A DNA stretch of 64,000 bases. Origin: Morella rubra. Lineage: Eukaryota > Streptophyta > Magnoliopsida > Fagales > Myricaceae. The notes beneath the pieces were generated by a model that had not been told where the DNA came from, ran no database searches, and worked only from the letters and a program-made list of their open reading frames with translations. Both the position numbers and the translations under genes were made by a program. This document shows positions 11,825 through 23,966 of the stretch, in pieces. Each line of letters opens with the position of its first letter. Positions within the stretch are counted from its first letter, which is position 1. The DNA lies in contig CM025853.1 of assembly GCA_003952965.2 (NCBI GenBank), positions 13,540,053-13,604,052 on the forward strand. Reading direction: 5' to 3'.

Positions 11825-12915
11825 TGTAACACCCCTCTCTATTTTCACCTATTTGACGTTTATGTTTGACATATATAGTATGCCATTCGAATTTTGTCCT
11901 TTAAATTACTTCCTTGACAAATCTTTATTAGATTTATATGGTAGTTTCATATTTTATTTTCCTTGTTGATTAGTTAGGTATTTACCTTTTGCTATGGTTC
12001 TTTTTGAATATTGAGCACTTCCATTTCCTTGCAAATTTTACATTATTTTCCTTTATTTTCTTTCATTAATCAAGTATTAGAAAATTTAGTTTTATTAATA
12101 AAATTCTTGTTATTAACTTGCATTTTAGTTAGAGATATTAGAAAGATTGTAATTCGGCATATTATTATTATTTGCTTATCATTATTATTTCTATTTTTTT
12201 TAATTTTTCAGCTTGCACCCGAAAATTTAGAATAATGTTGCATTAGTAATTTTAAAAATTCTTTTCCATCATTAGATTGATACCTATCTTGCTTAATTAA
12301 CATTTTTACACTATCTTCCTACATTAGAGTAATTTTCACATTATTAGTGACCTATTCTATGTATTGACTTGTTTAAGCTTGGAATTATTTAATCTAATTA
12401 GGTTCCATTCTTAAGTTTCCCTCTTATCCTCTTCATGCATTTAACCTAATTCCCAGTGAGCGGTTGATTCCACAATCAGGCAGCCATGGATCTGGCTGGA
12501 CAACCCTCCCAAGTTGCTTCCTCTTATGCATTTAACGTTGAGAGCATAGGCCAATTAGTGAGGACATGTTGATTTTAAAAGATTTAAGTGTGTGCGCTAA
12601 TCATTACCTAGAGAAGAGAGGAGAGGACATTTGGCAAAATCTGATGACAACCACTCCCCAAGCTTGCTTCTCTTAGTGGAAGTGCAGCTCATGATTACCT
12701 ATGTGGTTAGGTGGCAAGTTAGCAATTAATTAACTAGAGTTAAGATATCCTATTTAAAGCCAAACCGATCATTTGTGCCCTTTTGTTTCCTTGGAGTTGT
12801 CGACATAGAGAGTGAGAGTGAGAGTGAGAGTGTCGAGTGAAGCTTTTCAGCGAAGAAGGAGAAGAAAAAGAGAAGAAGAAGAAGAAGAAAAAGAAGAAGA
12901 GAAGAAAAAAGAAAG

Positions 12916-12962
<47 letters not shown>

Positions 12963-15828
12963 GGGGTAAGCCACTTAGGGCTCTCAGCCATGAGAGAAAA
13001 TCTCTCCCATGAGCCCCTCTCATTTGTGTTTTCTTTCTTTCTTGTTGATGTCTGACTGTGAGGTTTGTTTTACGAAAAATCTTGGAAGGACCATCTGCTA
13101 CAAAACAAAGTTAGAAGGTAAAGGTGATAGAGATTTGTTGTCAATGGAGATTGGGGTCTTTGGTTGTGATTTGATGATGGAAAAACCACCTTTGGGGCCA
13201 CAGTTTGGGGTTGGATGATAGCTTAGGAGATTTTCTTGTGAAATGGATGCTTGCATGTATTTAGATGAAGAAGAAATGGGATGGGGGAAGATCACTTGGC
13301 CGATTGGACTTTCTTTGCTTTTCTTTTGTTGTGATTCAGGTTTGCTTTAATATTTGAGTGTTGTAGGCATATTGCAAGTTATAAATGTGGACATTAAAAA
13401 GCGGTTAGAGACCTAGATGAGCCACGGTTTACACTTGAGAGGAGAATAATGCATGCAATCATGATTTTGTCGATTTCCTTCATTGTTTTGTGTATGATTT
13501 GTTTAAAAGTTGTGAAATTGTGTATTGATGACCATAGATATGGAGAAGGAAATGCAAAGTGAAGTTTTGTGGAAAATGAGGGGCACGACAGTGCCTTATG
13601 ACCATCTTTCTTTGAGCTTTGAAGGCTGGAAAAATGTGAAATGAATGACATTTTTCCACATCTTTGAATGCTTGGTGATTTTGAAAAAGGAAAAACTATT
13701 AATGATGACTTTTGTATGGTGATTTGTTACTGCAGTCCATCTCTGAATGTGCTTTGACGAAATCAAAATGTCCCATGCATATAAGTGCATATGCATGGAT
13801 ATTTAAAGTCAAGAAAAATAGATGCATGCAAAACTTTCTTAAGGAAATAGGATACCCAAATGCCCTAGAGAATTTTTCTAATAGGTGAAGATCAAATTTT
13901 TACACCAAACTTTCCAGATCTAAAGTTTAGTAATTTTGGGTCTTATACTAAAAATTTCAGCTAAGTGAAAATGACTGAAATGACCTTGGAAGCACTTGGG
14001 AGGAATTTCGGCATTTTATTGAAAATTAGGGGTAAAAATTTCCAAGTCCAAAATTTAGACCTATGATTATTGTGGACTTAATTCAAGGGAATTAAAGGTA
14101 GCAACTAGAGCCCATAACTAATTCATATGAGGCCCAAAACACAAGACCTAATGTGAGAATAGAATCGGCCGAATAGGTTTAAAAAGATAATAATCTATTA
14201 ATCTAAAAGTGCAATTAAATAAGAGTAGTTTAGTATTATTAAAATATGTAAAATGCTATTTACAGTTGGTTCATTTATGTTTAGTAATAAGTGACACAAT
14301 ATAGGATAGTAATTAAAGATCTAAAAGTACTAATAATTTAGTAGTAATAACTTTTAAGAGATAACGTAAGGAAGAATTATAAAATGCAAGCACAAGTTTT
14401 AGATCAATAAAAATTAGAACATAAATGATGTATAGAACGTGCTTATATTTTCTCTTTGAATGTTCAAATGTCAATTGTATTTTTTTTATTTGCTATATGC
14501 ATTCCATTAATCATCTTTGGTGAATTATTTATTGATGATGCATATAATAAGTCATACTGCACCAGCATATCATGGGTATGAGCATATTTTTTGACTGAAA
14601 TGAAACCTATACCTAGAGGTGGTCTTGAGATTGGGTGCTAGTACCGTTCACATTGGGATAGTGCAAGCCACCATTGAAAGGATAGTGGTTGGTATCCCTA
14701 GGCAATGAAACAATGCTTGGCTAACTGAGTCCTGGTGTCGGGGCACGAGACAGTCCCAAAGGAGAGGAGGGACGCATAACTCAGACTCTGAGGGTTAAAC
14801 AGAGCATAGTAGGGACACCTCTACTGGATCAGAAAAAGAAAGAAAGTAAAATGACTGGGAAATGGATGATCATTCTGCATTGCATCGCTCATACCTCATT
14901 AATTTGTTTATTATGAATATTGCTTTATGGTTGATTATTCACTGCTATTGTTAATTCTGCTTACTATCCTTACATGTCATGTCCCCTTTTCCCCTCTTAC
15001 TGAGTCAGTAGGACTCACTTTTTTTTGTTTATTATTTTGTATGTATCATTGTGGATATCGAACCCAACAGATGAAGATGTTTCTTAGCGAGCAGATTTTG
15101 GACATTGACCCATACATTTTATTTGTTAAGATACGGACTTACATGACGGATACCCTAGAGGTATATGTGGGGTACGATACCCCATTGGTACCTCAAAGGT
15201 CTACCCATGCCCTCACTTCCCCATGTTGAGGACCTCGGGCTAGTCATTGTCGACCTAGCCCTCCTGCACATGGTCCTTCATCCACTGGCCTCACCGGCAG
15301 AGGCCACCAGGGAAACCGAGATCATTGACCTAACCTCCGACACTGAGTCGGAGGATTAGTAAACCCAACGATAGTCACTTTTTTGTTTTAGTTTGGGTTA
15401 GTTAGATTGTACTTTCTGATAGTGTAGTTTCACGGATGTTGTAGTACGAAAAGCTTTAGACATATTTCACTTTTATACCTGTCTTCTCTACCTTTGTAAA
15501 TCCTTTAGAAGGATATTCTTTTTGTAGAAAGTGAAACTCCACGATCTTAGTGGAATCGTGTATTTATCTTTATCATTTTCAAAAATTTCTCTTATCCATT
15601 CTCTTTCCTTATACAATATTTTATTTTCTTTATTTTCATTTCATTTCTTCAACTTCTTTGGAATTTCTAACTTCAAGAATTATTTTCAAATGTCGCATTT
15701 CGTAAAAATTCCTGAAAATATTAATTTTTTCTTCCTTAATAAAAATTTGAATCACAAAACTATTTGCTTGTGTGCATACCATCTCTATAGGTGAGTCTAG
15801 GGGGTATGTACTGGCACGGGGCGTGACA
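11825..15828 (+). mobile_element. Gypsy-type solo LTR, 4.0 kb, TSD TATTG
   Basis: The block begins TGTAACACCCCTC and ends GGGGCGTGACA, the usual termini of long Ty3/gypsy LTRs. It is flanked by the perfect 5-bp duplication TATTG (11820-11824 and 15829-15833). No PBS, polypurine tract or gag/pol lies inside, so it is a solo LTR left by recombination. The inner part contains a GA-rich tract (12790-12960). Its 3' half has the 'cttactgagtcagtaggactcac' style region often seen before the R region of such LTRs. Four kb is long for an LTR; Tekay/Del-like chromoviruses and Tat/Ogre elements reach such sizes, but the lineage cannot be fixed without internal sequence. Confidence 0.85.
12790..12960. repeat. 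GAGAGT/GAA/GA purine microsatellite inside the solo LTR
   Basis: GAGAGT hexamers give way to GAA-rich sequence and then to about 16 uninterrupted GA units ending at 12959. The Arg/Glu-rich and Ser/Leu-rich frames over it are artefacts of the repeat. Confidence 0.9.
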
Positions 15829-15833
15829 TATTG

Positions 15834-16640
15834 AATAACAAACAATGTTGGCTAATGTGTTTTAAGTCTGCAACTCCATTTCTCTGATAGTTTCATAGCC
15901 TGAAATAGTTTGGAATAATCCATGACCTGGTTGCTCTCGCCTTCAGTTTTGCAATTAATTATTTTTGGCAATCATTATGTTCCTTTGGCTTGACTAAGAA
16001 ACTTTCAATTAATTGATCTATTTCCTTTGTTGAGTTGGATATCTTTTGTACTTCATCAAAATTTGTTTTTACTTACATTACTTAGATTCATGTACAAGGT
16101 AACACATTCTTTGTAATTTTGGCTTAGAAAACTTGAGAATCTGTTACATTAGGACTTCATGAGGCATCTTCTTATGGCCTACAAATTTGGTACTATCTAT
16201 GAATGTTAGACTACATAAAGCATGACATATTTGATACTATATACCCAGACATCACACGGTTAAGTTAGAATGAGTACTCCTAAGCTTTATATAATGCAGG
16301 ATAAAGCATGATAGATTTGGTTGTGATATTCGTCATGCATATTGATAATTGCACTCTATATTTACACCTGATAATGACACAATTCGGATATTAATAATTG
16401 TGATATTGACACAATTGAAGCAATTACATAATCTGATATTACATTCAAAAAAGAGATACACATCAGTCAATTACATCAACTCGCGGATTACATAACCATT
16501 AGTCAAATACATCAAAGTGGATTACATAACATTTTCTAACACAAGTCACAACCTACTATATTACATTAAAAATCTCTACATTACCACTGACTAACACAAG
16601 TCACAATAATGTCACAACAAGCTAACAAGTGACATTAAAT
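15834..16640. other. Unassigned AT-rich stretch
   Basis: No open frame of note and no terminal repeats were seen. Several ATTACATAA/CACAAGTCACAA-like strings recur between 16420 and 16620 without a clear unit length. Confidence 0.35.
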
Positions 16641-16649
16641 TGGTTATAC

Positions 16650-16835
16650 AGCCATGCTACTCGCCCAAAGCACACCCATGATAACAATGCTAATCCAAGA
16701 GACACCCAGCCAGCCTCTTGACATTCATCTTTAGCTTTGAAACCTCTATTTGTAGAGCCTTTATCTTCTTCATCAACAATGGCCCAACCTCCATCCTACG
16801 GGGCAAGTGCGAGGATCATACCAAGAAAATTAGTT
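16650..16835 (-). pseudogene. Possible C-terminal fragment of a GRF zinc-finger type protein
   Basis: On the minus strand the reading starts 'WYDPRTCP' and, after a frame change, continues as 'EVGPLLMKKIKALQIEVSKL', followed by a hydrophobic tail. The pattern W-(Y/F)-D-P-x-x-C-P, then a P-x-L-L-x-(K/R)-I helix and a short coiled coil, is common at the end of plant GRF-type zinc-finger proteins. The zinc-finger core itself is not present. This is a weak assignment based on a short pattern only. Confidence 0.3.
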
Positions 16836-16839
16836 GCAT

Positions 16840-18386
16840 AATAATCCAAGTTGTGATTTAAATTGATGAAATAACATGATTTGTGCTTTATTTTGCAACT
16901 TGAAATTAAAATAAATTTTCATACAATATTTATTTCTGAACAACATGTACCTAGTTCATATTGTATCCATATGCATTTGTAAGATTAATTTTATTCATAT
17001 TTGTCAAAAATTAATTAATTGTCTTTTATAGTAACTTAAGGTGCATTTAATTGAAGACGTGTTGAGGAGCTGAAAATTGGACACTGATGAGAGATCGGGA
17101 GGACTAGCTGACCTATAAAGAGTGTAGAGAAAATATTTTAAGTATAAAGATATTCTAAAGGAATAAATATTTCTTTTAGAACATGCTCTGACTTGTAATA
17201 AAGCTTTAAAAGAGGGCTAGGATTTTGCCAATGGATAAAATGAAGAGGAAATAAACGTGAAAGTTAAGTGAAGAGTTAAGGAAAAGAAGGAATTCGGCGA
17301 AACAAGAGAAAATTGGAAAAATGGAGCAATTCGCGTGAAGACAACCAAACAAAAGGGGGTAAAAGTGAATTCTGTGAAGTGGAAAAGTGAAGGAAAAATA
17401 AAAGTGAAAGAAAGAGATTCGGTGTAGTGGGAGAAACACGTGACACAATGGAAAAATTGGAAGAAAAAAAAAAGAGAACGTGAAGAAGAGTAGAATTGGG
17501 TGAAAGAAAAGAGACGCGAGAAGGAATAAACATAAAAAAACATTCTTTACCTTTCCATCTATGTCCATTGCAAATTTAATGGTTTATAGATTTTTAGCTT
17601 AGAACAATGCCGTTTTAACTTCTCTATTTCTTTCATTTTGTAGATAAATTTTAGCTTAGGTTTTATTAATTTTTAGCTTGTCTTGCTACTCTATTACATT
17701 AATTTGAGAATCTTGCGTTTAGATTTCAATTTCTTCTTAAATCATAGAACTCTAAAATTACAATTTGGGGGTTTTGTTTCTGGCTTGGTATTTGTTTGAT
17801 TCTCTCCTATTCTAGCCTCTATATCATGTGCATCACAATGCCCATGGAATAATTTCAAGAATTTTGTGATTTTAACGAAAATTATGAACCGTACAATCAT
17901 AATTTGGGACTTTTCAATTTTCAGCTCTTATATTGGTCATTGCTTGCTAATCTAGCTTATTCTTAGCTCAATATGTTAGTTCTTTAATTTCATTAGAGGT
18001 TAGTTTGATTTAGTGTTAATTTGGGGTTATGTTAATTTCGGTTTTGGGCAAATTTAGTTTGTTAATTTCAGTTTTTGCTTTAAAGAGTAACATATGTTTC
18101 TTTGACTTAATTTTCATTAATTTAGTATTGTTTGATTGTAGTTGATTATTTCTTTTTCCGTTTACACTTTGAGCATGTTAGCTTGTTCTTTAAATTTTGT
18201 TCTTAGATTTTAGTTTCGAGTTGAATTAATAGATTATTAGGTTAGATATGTTTGCTAAGAATTTGTAGTTGATTAGGTTGAATTTGCTTGCTATCTCAAG
18301 TTTTCTAGGATATTTTGTTTATGTCGTGTTAAGAAAGTAAATTTAGCTTTGCTAGAATTTTCTTATCAAGAACCGACGGTGTGAAT
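16840..18386. other. Unassigned stretch with a purine-rich tract
   Basis: 17210-17545 is strongly purine-rich on the + strand, giving several overlapping Phe/Ser/Leu-rich minus-strand frames with no recognisable domain. The rest is AT-rich and featureless by eye. Confidence 0.35.
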
Positions 18387-20190
18387 TGTAATATTCCCCA
18401 CCCCCCCCCCCCCTCAAAAAAAAAAAAAACACAGGAGCTGTGCGTTTTGATAAGTTGTCGCAGGTCTTCTTCTTCATGTAAAAGAACCCTTTTTAGCTAG
18501 TTTTGCCGCTGATTTCGAATCTTCATAGTTTCCATTCAAAACTTCAATCTCATCACCCATTTCACCTAAAATCTCATTTGATTCAAATCTAGCAAACCCT
18601 AGTCGAGATAAAAGATGTATCTCTGCTATGCTTTTTGAGAATTGCCGCTCAAGTCGTGCTCTCTCTCTCTCTCTCTAGCCTTTGGAGACGCAATTCGCAG
18701 GGATTGAGTAATTTTCGGAGGTAGGTTTGATGCAATCTTTTGTTGGGACCAAATTTCTTTGGATTGATTTTAGGTTGTGTCATTTTATCGATAACGTTGG
18801 AGAGCCAATCTTCAAAGGCTAGGCGATTCTCCTTCGCTTTCATCGACTCATTTGGGTGGGTTTTCTTCAAGTCTCTATCTTTGATGAAATTTTATATTTG
18901 AAATGTCTAGATTTTTCAGATTATTTTTGAGTTGCAGTAGGGTAATAAAGAGGTGAATTTGAGGAGATTTTGTGTTTGATAGAGATATGTGTTGCTAGAT
19001 TTTTACCATTGAGTTTATAATGAAAATATGTGTTGATTAAGATGCAAAGATCGTGTATCAAGGACTGTCTAGATTTTATAATATGGATTATTTGAGGGTT
19101 TATATGGCTAAGAGCGTTCTAAAGAAGATGCTCTAGCTAATTTAGTGGTTTAATTATTTTTAGAGTCGTATAGAATGACTCGAACTTTATGTTGGTGTTG
19201 ATGACTGATGTTTAAAATTTATTTAGGTTCAGATTGATTGTCCAGCAATCCTTTGAGAATTTTAAACTCTAGGTTAAACGTTTGAGGTAGGGGGTCTTTC
19301 AATGAGATTTTTATAAAATTCTTGTGTTGTGGAAAATAAGTGCACAACTATTGAATATTTCTTTTACAAATCGAAACTGGTTCAGATGAGTTATTATGAA
19401 TTCTTTGATTTCAGAAATGTTAGATTTTAAACGTGCACTATATTTTATATGGTTTTGATTTGGTAGGGGAACTAAACAAATTTTGGTAAAATGAGATTTC
19501 ACAAACTCATTTGAAATTGTTGGCCTTTTTTTGTAAAACTTGTGTTATGAGCATACTATCAAGCTATCCTTGTTCTTATGACTGTTGAGATCTTTGTGAC
19601 CATTGATAATTTCACCATGCTACTTGACCTGAGATATTTTGTTATAAATTATGTTTTCAGTTTGGTATTGCTCACTACATTTTCTTAACCTTGTTTAGGA
19701 TTATAAAACTGTCATTTTCCCTACCCCATTGATTGTTACTTACTGAGCTAGTTGTAGCTCACCACTTACTTCTTATCTTTCAAATTTAGCGGTTAGTGTA
19801 AGTGAGTAGTAGGAGATCTTGAGTGGTAGTTTCTGAGAAGGTTGCAAGTTGCAAGATTATCGAATAAAGAGTTCTCTGGAGATTTTGGTAGTGATTGCTT
19901 CAATTTGGAGACTTTAGTAGTTTTATTTTCATGTGGGAAAATTGTTTATTTAGATCCCTTGTTAATTGTAGGATTTGAGGATTTTAGAGTAATGCTCTTA
20001 CTAAAATTTTGCATTTCATATTTTCATATGATATGGCTGGGTTGTGAGTATGGTTTTGATTATTAAGAGGCAGAATGAAATTTTTCTCTTGAGTTTTTCT
20101 TAGTTAGGAAAACTGCTCGTAAACAGGGTGGAATGTCCCATTTTTCAAGTGGAACTCTATCCTTTTGGACTTGTGGGTCAGGGTGTTACA
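18387..20190 (+). mobile_element. Probable gypsy-type solo LTR, 1.8 kb
   Basis: The block begins TGTAATATTCCCC and ends GGGTGTTACA, giving inverted TGTAA/TTACA termini. Near the 3' end it has the 'cttactgagctagttgtagctcacc' region (19740-19767) typical of plant gypsy LTRs. A C-tract followed by an A-tract sits just inside the 5' end (18401-18429). The flanks TGAAT (18382-18386) and ATAAT (20191-20195) match at only three of five bases, so a target duplication is not proven. Confidence 0.55.
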
Positions 20191-20508
20191 ATAATTCTTT
20201 AATTTGTGACGTTAGTCATATTAGACATTTGTACATCAAATTAATTTTATAAATTAAAGATTTTACATTTGAAAGACGTTTAGGATTTTCTAACAATATT
20301 ATTTTTACTGTTTTAGTTTAATCTCGTTGTTTTAAATACTTTAAGAGTATTTTCTTTTATAGTGTTTTAATTTCATTTTGAACTTCCAAAAATCCAAAAT
20401 ATGAATCTGACCATTGTTCAGTAAACCATCTTTTATTTTTTCATTTTGACATTCATTGCATATATCACCACTTTATTTTATTTTTCTGTGAATGTTTTTT
20501 CTTATTTT

Positions 20509-21724
20509 TGTTGGCTTTTGTGCACAATTGAGATTTTGATGATTTCAATAAATGAATCAAGTTTATAAAATGGACATCTTCAAAGACAAAGACATTTTGA
20601 TCAAAGAGCCAAAGACTTGAAGAAAAGAAGATCAAGAAGATGCAAGGAGCTCAAAAGTGAAGTTTCAAGACCTTAGGGTATAACCTTGTAACTCTTAGTT
20701 TCACTTTTGACAAGGATTTGAATCACACACTTGTATATTTTTCAAACTGTGCATAATCTTCTTATCACATTTTTGACAACCAAAATGCATTTTAAATGTT
20801 TTCAAATCATCCCTATATAAACTCCCAAGCCTTGGTTATACTTTTGGAAGTTGTTTTTGAAGCGGGATTTCAAAAATGTAAAAAATGGCTTTTTAATTGT
20901 AGCGGTCTATGAAAATGATTTATAGCGGTCGACCGCTATATGAAGCGGATGATGAGACAAAATTTGACAGCATTCAAATTTTATGACCGTTGAGCAACGG
21001 CTAGTTGAAGCGGTCGACCGGTACAACGGTAAAATTGTCAAATCGACCCCCAACGGCTAGTTTTTATATGTGGCCTATAAATACACCTTCATAACGTCCA
21101 AAATAAATATACAACGACCACATATCATTTTACTACTTGAAAAATATTCCAAACCTTCATATTCTATATTTCTCATATCATTCACACAAAACACACTTTC
21201 ATATCCTTGTCTTTGTGTGAATCAAAGAGATAGAGCTTTCCATTTCATATCCACTCTTTGAGAGAGTTTATTCTTGTAATCTTCCTATCCAAAAGAGGTG
21301 ATTCCTTTAGTGAGGTTGTTCACTAAAGAAGAAGCTTAGAGAGGGTATATCTCAAGCTTGGTTGGGTTGTGAGTGGTGAGCCCGAAAATCACTTGGGGTT
21401 TGAGTGTTGAGCCCGGGAAAGCACTTGTAAGGTTCTCTAGCACCCGGAAGCTAGAGTGTACACTATTTGGAAGATAGTGGAAAAACCTCAAGGCTTGGTA
21501 AAGGAGCTTGAGGGGTGGATATAGGCGGGTTTGCCGAACCACCTAAAAATCACGTGTTTGCTTCTCTATCCCTACTCTTTACATTTAGCACTTATTTACT
21601 TGTTGCTTTAATATACTTTGCTAAATTATCCTTTACTTTGCAAACACGGTTTGGGGGTTAAAAGTGAAAAAGTTTGAAAACCCAATTCACCCCCTCTTGG
21701 GTTGCCTTAATCCTTGGATTCACA
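20509..21724 (+). repeat. 5' LTR of the gag-only copia-type element
   Basis: It starts TGTTGGCTTTTG and ends GGATTCACA. It carries a perfect 20-bp palindrome centred on GGTCGACC at 20931-20950 and a second CGGTCGACCG at 21011-21020. Towards the 3' end are the GCCGAACCACCTAAAAA block and the CACCCCCTCTTGGGTTG block shared with the two solo LTRs further right. Confidence 0.85.
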
Positions 21725-21778
21725 ATTGGTATCAGAGCTTGGTGCTCGTTATACAAGATTTAAAAATCTTGAGTTAGA

Positions 21779-23266
21779 ATGGCAACTTCAAGCTTCAACA
21801 CTCAAGTTGAAGGACTTTCCACACTTAGACCACCATTCTTTAATGGTAGTGATTATGCATATTGGAAAGTTAGGATGAGTATTTATTTTCAATCTATTGA
21901 TTATGATTTATGGTTATGCATATTGAATGGTCCACATATTCCCACAAAGAAAGTTGGAGAGGTTGAAACCCCAAAACGAAAATGAATATGATGCAAATGA
22001 TAAAAAGAAAATCTCTCTAGATGCAAGAGCTATGAACATATTATATTGTGCATTGGATAGAGGAGAATTTAATAGAATTTCATCTTGCTCAAATGCTAGA
22101 GATATATGGCATACTTTAGAAATTACTCATGAAGGAACAAGCCAAGTTAAAGAGTCAAAAATCAACATGCTTGTTCATAATTATGAGTTGTTTAAAATGA
22201 CACCAGAGGAATCCATTACTGTCATGTATACTAGATTTACCACAATTATAAATGCCTTAAATGCACTTGGTAAATCTTATACTAACTCCGATTTGGTGAG
22301 AAAAATCCTTAGGTCACTACCAAAGTCATGGGAGGCCAAAGTGACCGCCATACAAGAAGCCAAGGACCTCACCAAGCTTCCTCTAGATGAGCTTATTGGA
22401 TCTTTAATGACCCATGAAATCCAAATGCTCGAGAATGAAGATGAGAGCAAGAAAAAGATGAGGATCGCTCTCAAATCTTCCATAATCGAAGATGACGATG
22501 ACGATGAGGAAGACATAGTCTTGATGACTAGAAAGTTCAAGAACTTCCTCAAAAGAAAGAAAGAGAAGAGAAGCCTCAAATACAAAAGACATCTTGGAAT
22601 GTTAACGATGAAAGCTCCTCCTCCGAAGAAGAAGATGAGGGAGAAATCGCAACATGTGCTTCATGGCTCTAGAAGACAATGAGGTATACTCTTCCGATGA
22701 TGAACCTGAACTTTCATATATTGAACTTCAAAATGCTTTTGATGAACTTCTTGGTCAATTTGAAAAATTGGTTCAAAATATACATCATTGAAAAAGAAAC
22801 TCATTTTGATCTCAAAAGAAATTGATTTATTGAAAAATGAGCGAGATACTCTAAAGCTTGAAAATGATTTATTCCAACAAAAACTTTAGAATTTGAAAAT
22901 GAGAAAGTTGCTTTGAACAACAAAATTGTTTCTCAAAGCAAAATCCTTGAGAAGTTTACTCAAGGAAAAAATCTTTAGATTTGATTCTTGTAGTCAAAGA
23001 TGTGTCTTTGACAAAAGTGGCTTAGGCTACAAGCCTTCTATTCACCAAAAATATTTTAAGAATTATTTTGTGAAGGCTAAGTCTTTTTGTGCACCTACTC
23101 AACATGCCATTTTTGCAACAAAGATGGGCATCTAATTTTTGATTGTGCATTGAAGAAACTTGGGAGCAAGACTCTCAAGAAGACATGGGTTCCAAAAGGA
23201 ACCAAGGCTAACACCGAAGGACCCAAGAAAGCTTGGGTACCAAAAATTTTTCTTGATTCTTTGTAG
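21779..23266 (+). pseudogene. Copia-type gag with zinc knuckle, frameshifted
   Basis: The first piece (21779-21985) begins MATSSFNTQVEGL and has the 'FNGSDYAYWKVRMSIY' motif of copia Gag N-termini. After a one-base shift near 21975 a 200-residue piece continues (to 22682) with 'ARDIWHTLEITHEGTSQVKE' and 'LPKSWEAKVTAI', the UBN2-type Gag core, then an acidic-basic linker. Further shifts occur near 22570, 22670 and 22790-22960. A CCHC knuckle C-H-F-C-N-K-D-G-H-L-I-F-D-C lies at 23105-23146. The last frame ends with repeated 'WVPK' motifs at a stop near 23266, where a protease would normally follow. Gag packages element RNA; this copy cannot make intact Gag. Confidence 0.8.
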
Positions 23267-23966
23267 GATGAGCAATAAAGGTACTTGGATGAAACTTGCC
23301 TATCAAGAAGGCTTGTGACATTTGAGGACAAATGCTAAGGGGAAATCCTTTGGTAACTTCTAATCCTTGATTGAGAATATGTTCTAAATTGTTGGTTAAT
23401 GATGATTCCTATATGTTAATCTTAAAAATGCAAATGTATTCATCTTTGACATATTTCTTGCATTTATCAAAATAGAACCTCTATGAGCTAACATTTTTAC
23501 AAAATCATGAATTTTTATGAGATTTTGTGAGCCTAAATTTTTTGGTTGAGAATGACCTTTAAATTGTCATTGGTAGCTAAGAGGTTGGTACAAACCCACT
23601 CGGTGGGCTACTATCGTAATAGCGATGGACTCTTGAGTCCCCATTAGTCATCCTCTATACCATTTCAATATGATTGTCATTTGAAAGCCTCAAATTGTTC
23701 TTTTGGATGAAAAAGATTATTTTTTAAGTTATATCCATGCATTCACTTTCTAATTGACAAAGGGGGAGAAATGTGTCCTTTGTCTTTTTGATGTGACAAA
23801 GGGGGAGAAATGTGTTAATAGTTTTAATGACTATATATTCTCCTTTTGAATTGGATTATAAATATTGCTACTAACGCTTTGTCTCAAGTTTCAAATGATT
23901 GTCCAATTGCAAAAGATAGGGGAGTCATCCCAAAACTATCAATTTATTGTCATCATCAAAAAGGGG
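23267..23966 (+). other. 3' non-coding part of the gag-only element
   Basis: There is no coding sequence. It includes two 'gacaaagggggaga' purine blocks (23757-23769 and 23796-23809) and ends in the polypurine tract beside the 3' LTR. Similar repeated AAAGGGGGAGA blocks are usual upstream of the 3' LTR in plant copia elements. Confidence 0.6.

Noticed and set aside
12740..13012. Overlapping Ser/Leu-rich and Arg/Glu-rich frames
   Set aside because: These come from the GAGAGT/GAA/GA tract inside the 4 kb solo LTR.
17206..17568. Three overlapping Phe/Ser-rich minus-strand frames, possibly membrane proteins
   Set aside because: They arise from a purine-rich tract read on the complementary strand; no domain, signal or codon pattern supports them.
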